A program made the position numbers and the translations under genes. Of a DNA stretch of 64,000 nucleotides, positions 1-10,269 are shown piece by piece. Each line of letters opens with the position of its first letter. Position 1 is the stretch's first letter. Location: the NCBI RefSeq assembly GCF_029227915.1, contig NC_079878.1, positions 9,424,001 to 9,488,000 of the forward strand, given 5' to 3'. The notes beneath the pieces are model-generated. The model was not told where the DNA came from. It saw only the letters and a program-made list of their open reading frames with translations, and did no database searches. The stretch is from Hydractinia symbiolongicarpus (lineage: Eukaryota; Cnidaria; Hydrozoa; Anthoathecata; Hydractiniidae).

Positions 1-1101
1 TTTTGGAACCTTGAAGTCTTCTTTTTGGTTCGAAATTTCGGAAAATGGTTCAACTGGTCTTGAATTTAGAATAAAGTAAAAAAAAATTCAAATATTAAGA
101 GTATTTCATGATCAATTAGTCTTTTTCCGATTTTAACGTAAACATCATTTTTGCTATTATCTTAAAGTACTCTTAAGAATTTCATGATTTTCTTCAGCAG
201 CTTCACTTTTAGGTATACAATTGTTGGATTTGACTTGATTTCACAAGGTTAAAGAGTGCCTGAGGATAAATATGGTCCTTTTAATTTTTCGACATAAAAA
301 AGCGTACTAGAAGGCAATTTGACTGTTATATCTGAATTTACTCGTCGATACCGAAATAGAAATGTCTCAAAACATGATATTGGCTATCCTAAAGATAATC
401 CAGGACGGAAAACGTAGAAAATAAAGAGTGATCGAAGATTAAAATGGTTTTTTCGTTAAGGCGCTGTTAAGGACTTATCTTTTCAAGAACTACTCCAAAT
501 TTCGCCCGAAAGTGTTTCAGAAACTGTTACTAAGAAGAATTTTCAATATCAGTAAAGGCCAGTGTTATTAACAAATTCGACTCCACGAGGAGTGGTACGT
601 GAAAGTTCAAGTCCTTGTTTTTATGATAGAATTTAGCTAGATTTCACTTTGATGCGGAAGTAATTAAATTAAAAAAAGATCCAATTTCTAACAGTTTGCG
701 TTAGACAAGCCGCGTTAATGATTTAAAAAGTAAAAGTAAATTTATAAAGTGAAAATATTTATGCAATGTATAAGAATTATTTTTAAGAGGAGAAAAAGAT
801 TAGAAAGGTCATCTGAAAATCTCTAGTGAAAGTATACCTGAACAAGCCATTAAATGGCACATGTCATGTTAAAAAAGTACTAATAAATAAAGCCAATAAA
901 GCCACAAACCATGTGTACGGAACTTGCGTCACTTTACTTTCCTTTCGCATTTATTTGAAGACATTGCATTGTTTTACGAGATCAAATCGAATGTTTACTT
1001 TCTGAATCGAATGTTTTTTTAAATCGAAACAGTGTTTTTGGCGCGCGTGGGATTTAAAAGAAAGAAAGTTTCATTCAAACTTCATTGTCTGAAAGTTTGA
1101 G
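1..1101. other. AT-rich upstream region, no gene seen
   Basis: No open frame of note lies on either strand. The last ~60 bases before the ATG at 1102 hold a TATA-like stretch (GATTTAAAAG, 1051-1060) and a TCATTC initiator-like context about 20 bases further on, so the core promoter of the next gene probably lies here. I could not find a terminal inverted repeat that pairs with sequence beyond 3945. Confidence 0.4.
1051..1081 (+). promoter_or_regulatory. Possible core promoter of the zinc-finger/DDE gene
   Basis: An A/T box, TTTAAAAG, sits 42-50 bases upstream of the ATG, followed by a pyrimidine-led TCATTCAAAC. Spacing fits a TATA/initiator pair and a very short 5' UTR. This rests on position and composition only. 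Confidence 0.25.
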
Positions 1102-3945
1102 ATGGCGCCAGTCAGTAAAGCAAAGTTTTATTTTTGTCGCGATGACTCATGCAAGAAACAATTCAGTGATATGAGCAACAGAAATAAACACGAGAAGAGA
1201 TTCAACCATCAACCAGTAACACTTGGGAAAAATAGAAAAATACAGCCTCTGTATGATGAAAAAACAAAGTTGTGGGCTTGTCCGACGGTTGATTGTCCCT
1301 TACGATCGAAATTTAGAGGGAATATTGTTCGCCATAAGAAAGAGTGTACAAAAGTAATGGTCCGGAAGCAGAAAATGAGTCAGAACAAAGTATGTGAGTA
1401 TTGCGGAAAGACATTTGGTCAAAAGTTCAACAGAGATCGTCACGTCAAGACACATCATGAATCTCCTGATGTAGACAATGAGGAGGACCAGGATGCTACT
1501 CTACCCACATTTCTATCACTAGAGTCTGAAAGCCAACCGGAAGCTCAAAATCCCAACGTATCAGCCATATCCGATGTAATAAATGTCTCTTTTATGAGCA
1601 GTGATGGTAATGTAATCGAAACGGAAATGTCATTGGTTGACCAACAAAATGCTGTTTTTGAGATCCGTGAACCAACATCGTCGAGCATTCCTCCGTTTGA
1701 ACCTGAAAATTTAGTACCGCATAACGCAACAGTTGATGAGAATAATGATTCACTCACACTGTCCATTCCTCTATCACCCATCCGGAGTAACGACACTTAT
1801 GACATGAACGACACAACCACATCAATCGGCGTCGAACTTGCCAGATTGGCTGAAAAACGTGACCACATGTTTGAGCGTCAATTCAAGGAATCCGTTCTCT
1901 CGAAATTAAAAGGCGATTTAAATAGCCGGTTTTATAAACATACGGCAGCAAAGTTTTTGGACGAAACCTTCGGAGAGGCCCTTGATAACGAATGCTTTAT
2001 TAGGTGGATTGCTAAAAGTTTGGATTACAAGCCTTACAGACTGAAATCAATTTTAACTAACTACAAACATCAACACAAAGCTCGCTATTCAATCCCTACG
2101 GAAAATCTTCAACGAATCTACAATTACTGGTTGAACGAAGAAGTCTCCATCCCGACAACTGATTCCGGACGAAATGAAAGCAGAATCGGTAAGCTTCGTT
2201 ATTTAAAAGATTTCAAACATTTAGCTTGTATTACTGATGACAGTGTAGAGGAGAAACAGATCATTCTGAAAAAGACCGGCAGTACTAAAACGTATATCAG
2301 AGCCCATCGCCGAATATACACAAAACCTGTTCGTCAACTCTTCAAGGATTTTAATAAAATTCACCAGGATTTGAAGTGTTCGTTCTCCACTTTCTACAAA
2401 TATCGACCATTCTATATCGGCCCACCTACAGAACGAGAAAAGGAGTCGTGTCTTTGTATCAAATGCCAAAATGTCCATCTGTTATTAAAAGGAATCAACA
2501 ATTTCCGAAAAACAAAATGTTTAAAACAGCTAAACTCTGTCACGAAGTTTCTCAGTTTAAAAGCTTCATTGTCATCAGAAGATCTCGAAAAGCTTCATCC
2601 GGAATTCACCTCGCTGAAGGAGACATCTTATTACATTTTTGGAAAGAAGACGGAAATCTATGTCAAGAATGGTGTCGAAAAGAGCTACGAGAGAACAACA
2701 CGTCTTGACAAAAAGCACAAAGTATCGGAAATAGTGGAGCAACTCATCGCTCTCGGTCCAGCCTATCTCAAACATCGCCAACATGTACAAAATACCGCAA
2801 CAGTTATTCCAAAAATCAGAGAACGACACGAAGGGAGCAGGTACATTGAAATGGATTTTTCAGAGAACATTGCCATCAAAACAAAACACGAGGTACAAGA
2901 AGCGCATTTTTCTGGGAAACAGTACGCCTTACATTGTTCCATTGTTGAACCCGGAGAAAACAAATTTGTGTATCATTTGAGTGACGATACAACTCACGAC
3001 CCATCTTTCGTTTTTGAAGTCCTTGAAGATATTTTTGATCGTTGGGAAATCCGAAATGAAACAGTTATCATTAAAAGCGATAACGCTCCCACTCAATATA
3101 AAAATAAATGGGCTTTTCATTCATACCATTCTCTTGCCAACAAGTACGATGTACGCATAATTCGTCTGTACGGAGCAGCAGGTCACGGTAAAGGGCTAAT
3201 TGATGCCATGTCCGCCTTCGGAGTTAAATCTATATTAAGACGAGACATCATTGGTTTGGACGTTTGGTTTGTCGACAGCCAAGCGATTCGTGACTATCTC
3301 GATATCCGGAAAGATCCCAGAATGAGTTACACAGTCGTCAGTCAAAAGCAAGTTGACAAAAAGCGCATGGCGAGAGTTGAACGGAAGATCGATGGTTGTA
3401 TGGCAATGCATCTGTTTGAATACAAGCCTAATGAGAATTCGGTATATATGAAAGAATTCTTATGTGATTGTGATAACTGTTTAAATTTAGAGTTTGATGC
3501 ATGTTTGAGAGTAGATGGTCCTGATGAGAGTCAAATGGATGAAGTTGAGGAATCCGTAGAAAACGATGATGACTGTTACCTGGATGAAGAACAAGATCGT
3601 GGTCAACACATTTTTGAATTTGTTTCGATTCCATGCTTTATTGCCGTAATCTCATTCAACTCCTGTGAGCCAATTTATTTTATTAAAGTGATTGAAAAAG
3701 GAGTTGCAACCGATGTAATGAGGGATCGTTACGGACACTCCATTAATTCTGGCGAGTGTTTCTTGAGAGGAAACTATCTGAAGCCTGACAGGTCTCGCAA
3801 TATGGCTTTGAAAAGATTCAGCATAGTTCCTGGAGATGTTCTTTGTGATCCTGTTGAAGTGTTTGAAGCTTTCGTTGATATTGATCATGACAGCCTTTGT
3901 ATGCCAAAGGATATCTATGCGGAACTTGTCTTAAGAGCATCGTAA
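1102..3945 (+). CDS. C2H2 zinc-finger protein with DDE-like core, probably transposon-derived
   Basis: One uninterrupted frame of 947 residues. Three zinc fingers lie at the N-terminus: C12/C17/H30/H36, a C2HC variant C60/C65/H78/C82, and a classic finger C98/C101/H114/H118. An acidic, Ser/Thr-rich linker follows. The second half holds an RNase H-like arrangement: EMDFSEN (D585), KSDNAPTQYKNK (D660) and GHGKGLIDAM (D701), plus a CLCIKC cysteine pair near residue 450. The D..D..HGKG..D pattern resembles proteins seen in many copies in cnidarian genomes; I cannot name the superfamily. The lack of introns and the DNA-binding fingers before a DDE-like core point to a transposase or a domesticated copy. 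No frameshift or stop is present, so it is either young or under selection. I found no terminal repeats, which leaves mobility unproven. The start is the first ATG, directly behind a TATA-like box. Confidence 0.75.
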   Translation: MAPVSKAKFYFCRDDSCKKQFSDMSNRNKHEKRFNHQPVTLGKNRKIQPLYDEKTKLWACPTVDCPLRSKFRGNIVRHKKECTKVMVRKQKMSQNKVCEYCGKTFGQKFNRDRHVKTHHESPDVDNEEDQDATLPTFLSLESESQPEAQNPNVSAISDVINVSFMSSDGNVIETEMSLVDQQNAVFEIREPTSSSIPPFEPENLVPHNATVDENNDSLTLSIPLSPIRSNDTYDMNDTTTSIGVELARLAEKRDHMFERQFKESVLSKLKGDLNSRFYKHTAAKFLDETFGEALDNECFIRWIAKSLDYKPYRLKSILTNYKHQHKARYSIPTENLQRIYNYWLNEEVSIPTTDSGRNESRIGKLRYLKDFKHLACITDDSVEEKQIILKKTGSTKTYIRAHRRIYTKPVRQLFKDFNKIHQDLKCSFSTFYKYRPFYIGPPTEREKESCLCIKCQNVHLLLKGINNFRKTKCLKQLNSVTKFLSLKASLSSEDLEKLHPEFTSLKETSYYIFGKKTEIYVKNGVEKSYERTTRLDKKHKVSEIVEQLIALGPAYLKHRQHVQNTATVIPKIRERHEGSRYIEMDFSENIAIKTKHEVQEAHFSGKQYALHCSIVEPGENKFVYHLSDDTTHDPSFVFEVLEDIFDRWEIRNETVIIKSDNAPTQYKNKWAFHSYHSLANKYDVRIIRLYGAAGHGKGLIDAMSAFGVKSILRRDIIGLDVWFVDSQAIRDYLDIRKDPRMSYTVVSQKQVDKKRMARVERKIDGCMAMHLFEYKPNENSVYMKEFLCDCDNCLNLEFDACLRVDGPDESQMDEVEESVENDDDCYLDEEQDRGQHIFEFVSIPCFIAVISFNSCEPIYFIKVIEKGVATDVMRDRYGHSINSGECFLRGNYLKPDRSRNMALKRFSIVPGDVLCDPVEVFEAFVDIDHDSLCMPKDIYAELVLRAS

Positions 3946-4930
3946 ATTTTTACAATTTTGCCTTGGACTAAGTTTCTCAAATTACTCTTAAATAAGTCAT
4001 AAAGAGAATACTATACTAAACATTTGCACACCCTATATCGAATTTGAATATTGAATCGTATAACTGATTCTTATTATTTCATTGAAATTATCTACGTCCT
4101 GTTTTTCGCTTCTAGTGTAGGATATTGAACCTAGATTTTATGAATTTTAAAGACCAATAACATCATAATTCACTCTTTTAAACGAAAATTTATCATTGTA
4201 AGTAAGTATTATATGTTCCTAATTATTATTTATCCAAATTTCTAAATTGTTATTTAATGAAAATTTTAAAGTTATAATTCCCCAAAAATTATTTATTCAA
4301 AGACCACATTTATCTCGAAGTACTCATTAATTCTGTTGTCAACTTTGATTTGAATGAAAAAAGCATAGTCAGACAATTTATTCTGCCAAATTTTCAAATC
4401 GCTATAATGTTTTAGGAGTGATTATTGCATGTTTTCGAAAAAGTTAGGCTTGTGACTAAATCGCTCATTACTTACTCATTTCTGAATAAATTTTACTCAT
4501 CACAGGTTTTACTGGTTTCCAAGATGTCAAAGATGCTTGAAAAATACAATTTTACTATTTTTTCGATAAAATGAGTAAATCACGAGCAAAAACTCAAAAT
4601 GACCAATATTATCGCGACACACTCCTAATTTTCAAAATTGACCTTGTAGCACCAATAGTATCTCTACAAACTCCAACCCAGTGAGTTTTCTTGATCTAAT
4701 AACGGTTATAACCAAAGTTATTAAATATTTTGTGATTTTGCTATTTTTCATTACAACTTTTTCGCACAGTCAAGAAAAAACACGTCCGTATATTCTGAAT
4801 CCTTAGGCATATAATTAACGTTAATTGTAGGAAACGTCAACTAGATTAAGTTTGATCTTTTAATTTCAGCTAGTTTTTTTTGGTATCTATAAATCTAGTT
4901 CCTACTGATTTTTACGATGAACCTGAGGTG
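3946..4930. other. AT-rich spacer, no gene seen
   Basis: No credible coding frame. TTAGGAGTG (about 4414) and its complement CACTCCTAA (about 4620) are about 200 bases apart and may be ends of a small degraded inverted-repeat element, but the match is short. Confidence 0.35.
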
Positions 4931-5245
4931 TAAGTTCTCGTTTTCATTTTGACAGTTCTCGTTTTTATATTTATAGTTCTCGTTTTCATTTTTATAGTTC
5001 TCGTTTTTATATTTATAGTTCTCGTTTTTATATTTATAGTTCTCGTTTTGGTTTTTATAGTTCTCGTTTTCATTTTTATAGTTCTCGTTTTTATATTTAT
5101 AGTTCTCGTTTTTATTTTTATAGTTCTCGTTTTTATATTTATAGTTCTCGTTTTCATTTTTATAGTTCTCGTTTTTATATTTATAGTTCTCGTTTTTATT
5201 TTTATAGTTCTCGTTTATATGACTGTTCTCGTTTCTATTTAGAGA
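4930..5245. repeat. 21-bp minisatellite (AGTTCTCGTTTT-type), about 14 copies
   Basis: Tandem copies of a 21-base unit, AGTTCTCGTTTTCATTTTTA plus T, with one or two substitutions per copy. Because 21 is a multiple of three, both strands stay open for 80-100 codons; these frames are repeat artefacts. Decayed copies (GTTCTCGTTT with irregular spacing) continue to about 5590. Confidence 0.95.
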
Positions 5246-5591
5246 GTTCTCGTTTTATTAACAGTTGTCGTCCATATTTAGACAGTTTTCTTTTTATTAA
5301 AAGTCTTCGTTTATATTTACCCAGTTCTCGTTAACAGGTCTCGTTCATATTTTGAAAGTTTTCATTTTTGACAGGACTCATTCTCTTGGCAGTTCGCGCG
5401 TTTATTTGCCTCGTTTTTTGCAGGTTTTGTTTTTATTCAGATAGTTCTCGTTAATATTTTGCCAGACTTCCTTTTTATTTTATCAGGCCTCGTTTTCATT
5501 TTGAGAGTTCTCATTTATATTTTGACATTTTTTTTAATAGTTCTTTTTTGTATTTTGACAGTTTTCGTTTTCTTGCAAGCTCTCGTTCCTC

Positions 5592-5616
5592 GTTTTTTTT
5601 TTTTTTTTTTTTTTTG
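5592..5616. repeat. poly-T tract
   Basis: A run of about 23 T at the end of the decayed minisatellite. It could be the A-tail of a minus-strand retrotransposed copy or a simple repeat; nothing upstream supports the former. Confidence 0.7.
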
Positions 5617-6148
5617 CGGTCCTTGTTTTTATTAATTTTAACAGTTGGCGTATGAAGATATATAAAGTACCATGCTGTAAATCAAAAATCATTGAACATC
5701 TATTCGTTAATTAAACTTCGCAACCTCACACCAGAACCCATCAAGTTATTGGAATTTCATCTTGATGTGCATAAGTTGATAGACCCTGGTGACGAGTTTT
5801 CACATTTCGCGCGCTTTCTTTAATGTAATTTTTACCTAAGAGGCTACCCTAGTTAGCGCTAAGGGTCTCAAGTTTGCCTTCTGAATAAAAAAAAAATTAT
5901 ATTTTTTTTAGTGTAAAGAGAGAACTGAATTTTTGCCACAACTTACACCCTATCTGGTTTCTAACTGATTGAAATATGCAACTTCAATATCAAACATACT
6001 TTAACTCTGTCCTCATTCGACCTTGTTTAGTAAATAGAGAAACGAAAAGGAAAGAATCAATAAAAGTTAAGTTGGGTATGTATATGTACAATGTACAATG
6101 TACAATAATAATTTCCAGATAGTTAAAATAAGATTAAAATATTTTTTC
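5617..6148. other. Spacer and 3' region of the first GPCR gene
   Basis: No open frame of interest. A short tandem GTACAATGTACAATGTACAAT lies at about 6086. The segment probably contains the 3' UTR of the minus-strand GPCR gene. Confidence 0.4.
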
Positions 6149-7348
6149 TCAAATAAATGTTTCAGATTCGGCATATGTACTTGCTCGCTGACTGCGTGTG
6201 TTAGTATGTGACACAAACAAGGATTTGTGAAGGGTAAGTGAGGCATTCCAGCTGCTTCGATTGTTTTTGTTCACCGCTAACTTTATACAAACGTCTCGAA
6301 TAAATCTCAAAAATTCCGTACGCAATGCTTTGTTTTTCAATCCATACAAGAGAGGATTCGTCGCGATGGATAAGTAATTTATCGCATTCCCAGTCCAGGT
6401 TAGTTCTCTAGGATGGCAAATATTGCAAAGAAAATTGGTAGTGACCAAAATAATAAATGTCAACCAACAAAAGGAAAACGTCCCGACAAGCATCATCACT
6501 GTTTTGGTTGCTTTAATATCAGCAAGAAAGAAGATCAATGAAGGATACTGTTGTGATGTTTGGGTTTGACTTCGAATTGCAATTTCATGTTTACTTGCAA
6601 CTTTGAATAACAATATATTCAGTACGATGATACATAGCAAAGGAGGTAAAAAATTTGCACAGAGTTGATATACAATATAATTGGACGTTATCCGCATCCA
6701 GCAAAAACCTTGCTGTGCATAAACAACATCGGTACCATCTAAAATAGGAAATATGCCAACCAAAATGGTATAACACCAAACGAAAGATACAAGAATAACT
6801 GTATTGATTCTTGAGAATATTCTACTTTTTTGATAAGGCCATTTGATGGTGACAAAACGTTCTATTGTCAACAACAGCAAATTGTAAACGGATAATGGCA
6901 ACCAAAACATCAAGGTAACTTCTTTAATACCACAATACAATTGCCCGTGAGGATAATGTCCAAGTAAAATGAATTCCGCATCAGACGAAACAACCACAAC
7001 TGTCACGAGAAGATCTGATATTGCTAGATTGACGATCAATGCGTTTGCTGTTGTATGTAGCTTTCTTCTGCAGACTATGGTGGTTATCAACAGGACGTTG
7101 GTTATTGTACCAACTATGATTAAAATTATAAAGTATATTGATATTGTTAATGCAAAAGTTTTGTTCAAATCGTGTCCTACTTTAGTTAAGTTCAAAGAAT
7201 TCGTTGTGGAAATTGTTGGTGATGAGGAGGATGAAAAGTAGGATGAGGATGATGAGGATGATGTTGATGATGATGATAATGTTGACAGCGATGTCAACAC
7301 TGTTGTTATTGTCATTATGATAAATCCTCTAAAGCAGCGCAAAAACAT
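6149..7348 (-). CDS. Class A (rhodopsin-family) G protein-coupled receptor, orphan
   Basis: A single-exon frame of 399 residues with seven hydrophobic segments (about 68-92, 103-125, 138-165, 182-203, 224-250, 279-305, 316-338). Family landmarks: N84 in TM1, LAISD with D112 in TM2, C139 at the top of TM3, ERF (163-165) replacing DRY, W191 in TM4, C216 in loop 2, FCWLTF in TM6 and NPLLYG (331-336) in TM7. The TM6 proline of CWxP is Leu. TM3 has Leu where aminergic receptors have Asp, and TM7 has Tyr where opsins have the retinal Lys, so it is neither a typical amine receptor nor an opsin. The N-terminus is extracellular, with NLT (53) and NKT (62) glycosylation sites and a poly-Ser tract from a GAT/ATC microsatellite. 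The ligand is unknown. The start is the first ATG; M12 is an alternative. It is closely related to the receptor at 13.7-14.7 kb. Confidence 0.93.
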   Translation of the reverse strand: MFLRCFRGFIIMTITTVLTSLSTLSSSSTSSSSSSSYFSSSSSPTISTTNSLNLTKVGHDLNKTFALTISIYFIILIIVGTITNVLLITTIVCRRKLHTTANALIVNLAISDLLVTVVVVSSDAEFILLGHYPHGQLYCGIKEVTLMFWLPLSVYNLLLLTIERFVTIKWPYQKSRIFSRINTVILVSFVWCYTILVGIFPILDGTDVVYAQQGFCWMRITSNYIVYQLCANFLPPLLCIIVLNILLFKVASKHEIAIRSQTQTSQQYPSLIFFLADIKATKTVMMLVGTFSFCWLTFIILVTTNFLCNICHPRELTWTGNAINYLSIATNPLLYGLKNKALRTEFLRFIRDVCIKLAVNKNNRSSWNASLTLHKSLFVSHTNTRSQRASTYAESETFI

Positions 7349-9392
7349 TTAGCTATTTCTTCTGCAATGCCTAAAAGATCTTTGAAAATAACTCCACATC
7401 AAAAACAACACAATTTTTCTTTTATAAATAGCTTCTTCTAACTTTAAAAATAAATACATGAGAATGATAATAGCTGCATTGTTTTCTCAGCGAATATAAT
7501 GACTGGATTACATTTCTCTGTGATAAACAATCAAGTGTTAAGGAACGCTAACAGCTCGTGAAATTTAAAAGACGTACGCAGGTGTTTGTATATAATTTCT
7601 TTGCTACAAAATCATTTATATTATCGCAAAAGTCTTTGCAACTATGCACTACATGTTAGGTTTTTGTTCCTTTTTTGTTTATATTTATCATATCATTTGT
7701 TTTTCATTTTCTTTTATATTTATTTCTTTGAAAAGACATTTTAATTAAAATTTGGAAGGCAAACAAGTCTGTTTAAATAATATGTTATCTACGTGATTAT
7801 GATATTGTACTGTTGAAAATCCAAGCTGTTTTTATTCACTTTTCAGGAATGAGAGATTGCACGTTAAATGCTCCTAAAAAATATCTTATTTGTCACTGTT
7901 CTCGCGCGTTTTTTTTTTTTGTTTTTTTATAAAGGATGCAAAAGTTGTTGTTTTTATATTACACGCACGAGATTTGTGTTAAATTTATTGCTTTTTGTGA
8001 AATTATTTATTGTGTTTTTATACGCATAAACTTGTTAATTTTTTTCAGCTTTAAAAAAATAATCCCGCCACTCTAATTTTCATGTTTCCGGTAATAACAA
8101 GTAAAACCTCGTTTTAATGTTAGTATGTATATTCCGGTTGTGTATTTTGCGGAATGAAAATGCATATTTTTAGTAACAAGTTTCCCAACTTGTAGCTAGC
8201 CACAAGTTCGGCAACCCAGAGAAGTAACGGATTGCTAGCCAACCATTCAGTAAAATACACTTTGAATTAAAAATAAACAGTGGCCTAAATAACACGATTG
8301 TATATTTATAGATGTTCCCGTATTAAGCACAAGTAGGCCTCACGCTCTACGTGGGAGTATGTGGATCTCCTTCTTTGCGTTTTTTTGTAAATACTTTTAC
8401 ATGTTCAGTTTGTCTTTGTTTATTGTGCGCTATATTTTATGAAGTTTTTGTCCCTTGGCTATAGCGTATTTGTCCTGTTTCGCGTACGTAAAAATTTCTG
8501 ATCGTCAGTGTGTAAAGTATCTGTGCCGTGTGTGTACGCATAGATGGAATTTGGGAAATTTTGTGTTGTAGTAAGTATATGTTTTTCTCGCGTTTGATAT
8601 TTATGTAAAATGTATTGTTCGGTATTATTTTTCGGCATTAGTTCTGTGTTATTTGTCTCTGTAACTTAGTTTTTGTTTGTCTGTAGTGTCGCGAATTGTG
8701 AAAAAAAAGTTAATGTTGCACTTTATGTCAGTAAAATCGCCCACCCTGTAGTCGCTACTACTAAGTTGCGGTAATAACCCATTTGGAAAACAATCAAAAC
8801 TTAGAACGAGGTTACCGGAAAACTTTGGATAAAAGCAAGGTCAGTGTTATGTAGAAGAAATTATAAATATGAAATATTTGTAAAGTAGTTTTCTGGCGCT
8901 TTCGTTTATTTTTTGGTATCCAATATGATATATTTTGTCCTCAAAAACGTTCTTCTGCCATAGCTGTGTGTAAGTGAAAAATCAGCAACTCGTTTTGTAT
9001 ATAAGGACAGTTATCTGCACAACCTCGTTCTCATGATTTTTTTCCTTTATGACGAAGGATTTTTATAAAGAAAAATCCGAGAACATGGTTGCCTCTTGCG
9101 GTCAAGAGTCGCGCTTTTAAATAAGCCTTGTTTTGTAGGAAGCGCCGTTTTTCTGGTAGCATGCGACATGAGTTACTGACTGGGGGTTGTTTTTGTTTTT
9201 GACAAAATTTGGCAAAGTAAACAAAAAGCAAACTAAAAAAACGATGACGTTAAAACCACTTTGGTACTGTTCTAGGTTGATTGACCTAAATCGAAAATTT
9301 CTTGTTTTCCACACAATTTTGGTACACTTAACATAAAAATCATATGGTGACTGAAAATATTGTTTCCTACAACCTAAATTCCATTTTTAGGC
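7349..9392. other. Long spacer upstream of the first GPCR
   Basis: No convincing gene. CCGGTAATAACAAGTAAAAC at about 8091 and AACGAGGTTACCGG at about 8806 are roughly inverted and may bound an old 0.7-kb element. The ORF on the minus strand at 9031-9314 has no recognisable features. Confidence 0.35.
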
Positions 9393-10164
9393 CGAATACA
9401 CCTTTCCCAAATTTTATAAATTATTAACTTCGTCTTTTGTATCTTTTCTGACTCCGAAACGGCGATATGAACATGGCCCTGGAGGAGGCTGGTCCTATAT
9501 GAAACCTGATTGGCGCGGATATGTCAAATAAGTATTGCGTCATACAAAACATTTTGGCGAGGCGGCGAGTCTATGACGAACAGGAGGAAGCTGTTCGTAA
9601 TAAACTGGCGAATGAGCTGTATCATTATCATTTTTTTTTTCAAAGGGAAAAATTTCTAAAAAAAGTATTACTAAGCAATGAGGGTATATATAATTATTCC
9701 CCAAAATTTTATTCTTTTACGGTATAGTATTACTTTGCTGTTGGTAAAGTCGTATACGAATTTTTCCTAAACTATTAAGGCAGTAGATCACATTTGGACT
9801 TTTCGATTTCAATTTTCAAACCAGTATAATGCTTGTGATAAATGTTTTGGATTATTTAAGTTTTAAACAAAAAATAACTTTATTCTTTTATATCAGTGTG
9901 TGCAAAAAAAAAATGTGAACTTGTTGAGTAAAAAATAATAAAAAAGCTGTAAAGCGTTTGAAAAACATGTCATTAGGAAAAGAAAAAGCAGAATTTATCA
10001 GTAATAAGTGGCTTTTTGGACGCACTTAACGAACATAAGTATTTATAAAATTAGGTAATTTATTCTACCTTTTGCTAAGGAACCTAAAGATAAAAATCAT
10101 TTTTAGTATCGACCTCTTTAATTTAGTTTTGAAATAATTAGGAAATTCGGGAAAGGTCTATTGA
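9393..10164. mobile_element. TIR element, longer copy of the 44.1-kb MITE family
   Basis: It begins CGAATACACCTTTCCCAAA and ends GAAATTCGGGAAAGGTCTAT TGA (last bases 10142-10164); the two ends are imperfect inverted repeats. The last ~135 bases, including TTTTTAGTATCGACCTCTTT, match the copy at 44113-44508 base for base with few changes. The middle is about 370 bp longer here and holds a 68-codon plus-strand frame with no recognisable domain. No target duplication is clear. Confidence 0.6.
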
Positions 10165-10193
10165 CTAAATCAGCTAAATATGATTATAAACTC

Positions 10194-10269
10194 AACCTCG
10201 ATCCCAGGGCCTGTAGCGTTTTTTGATATGTCATATAAAAAAAACGCCACAGGCCCTGGGGTCAAGGTT
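10194..10269. repeat. Hairpin MITE, ATCCCAGGGCCTG variant
   Basis: An almost perfect 76-bp palindrome: AACCTCGATCCCAGGGCCTG at the left and CAGGCCCTGGGGTCAAGGTT at the right, around a short A/T loop. It belongs with the AACCTCGTTCCCAGGG family found at least eight times in this window. A half copy is at 46265-46290. Confidence 0.8.

Noticed and set aside
4912-5242. Overlapping 81- and 97-residue frames on both strands with seven-residue periodicity
   Set aside because: They arise from the 21-bp minisatellite; both strands are open simply because the unit is a multiple of three.
4930-5245. Regular spacing considered as a CRISPR array
   Set aside because: There are no unique spacers; copies are contiguous and the DNA is eukaryotic.
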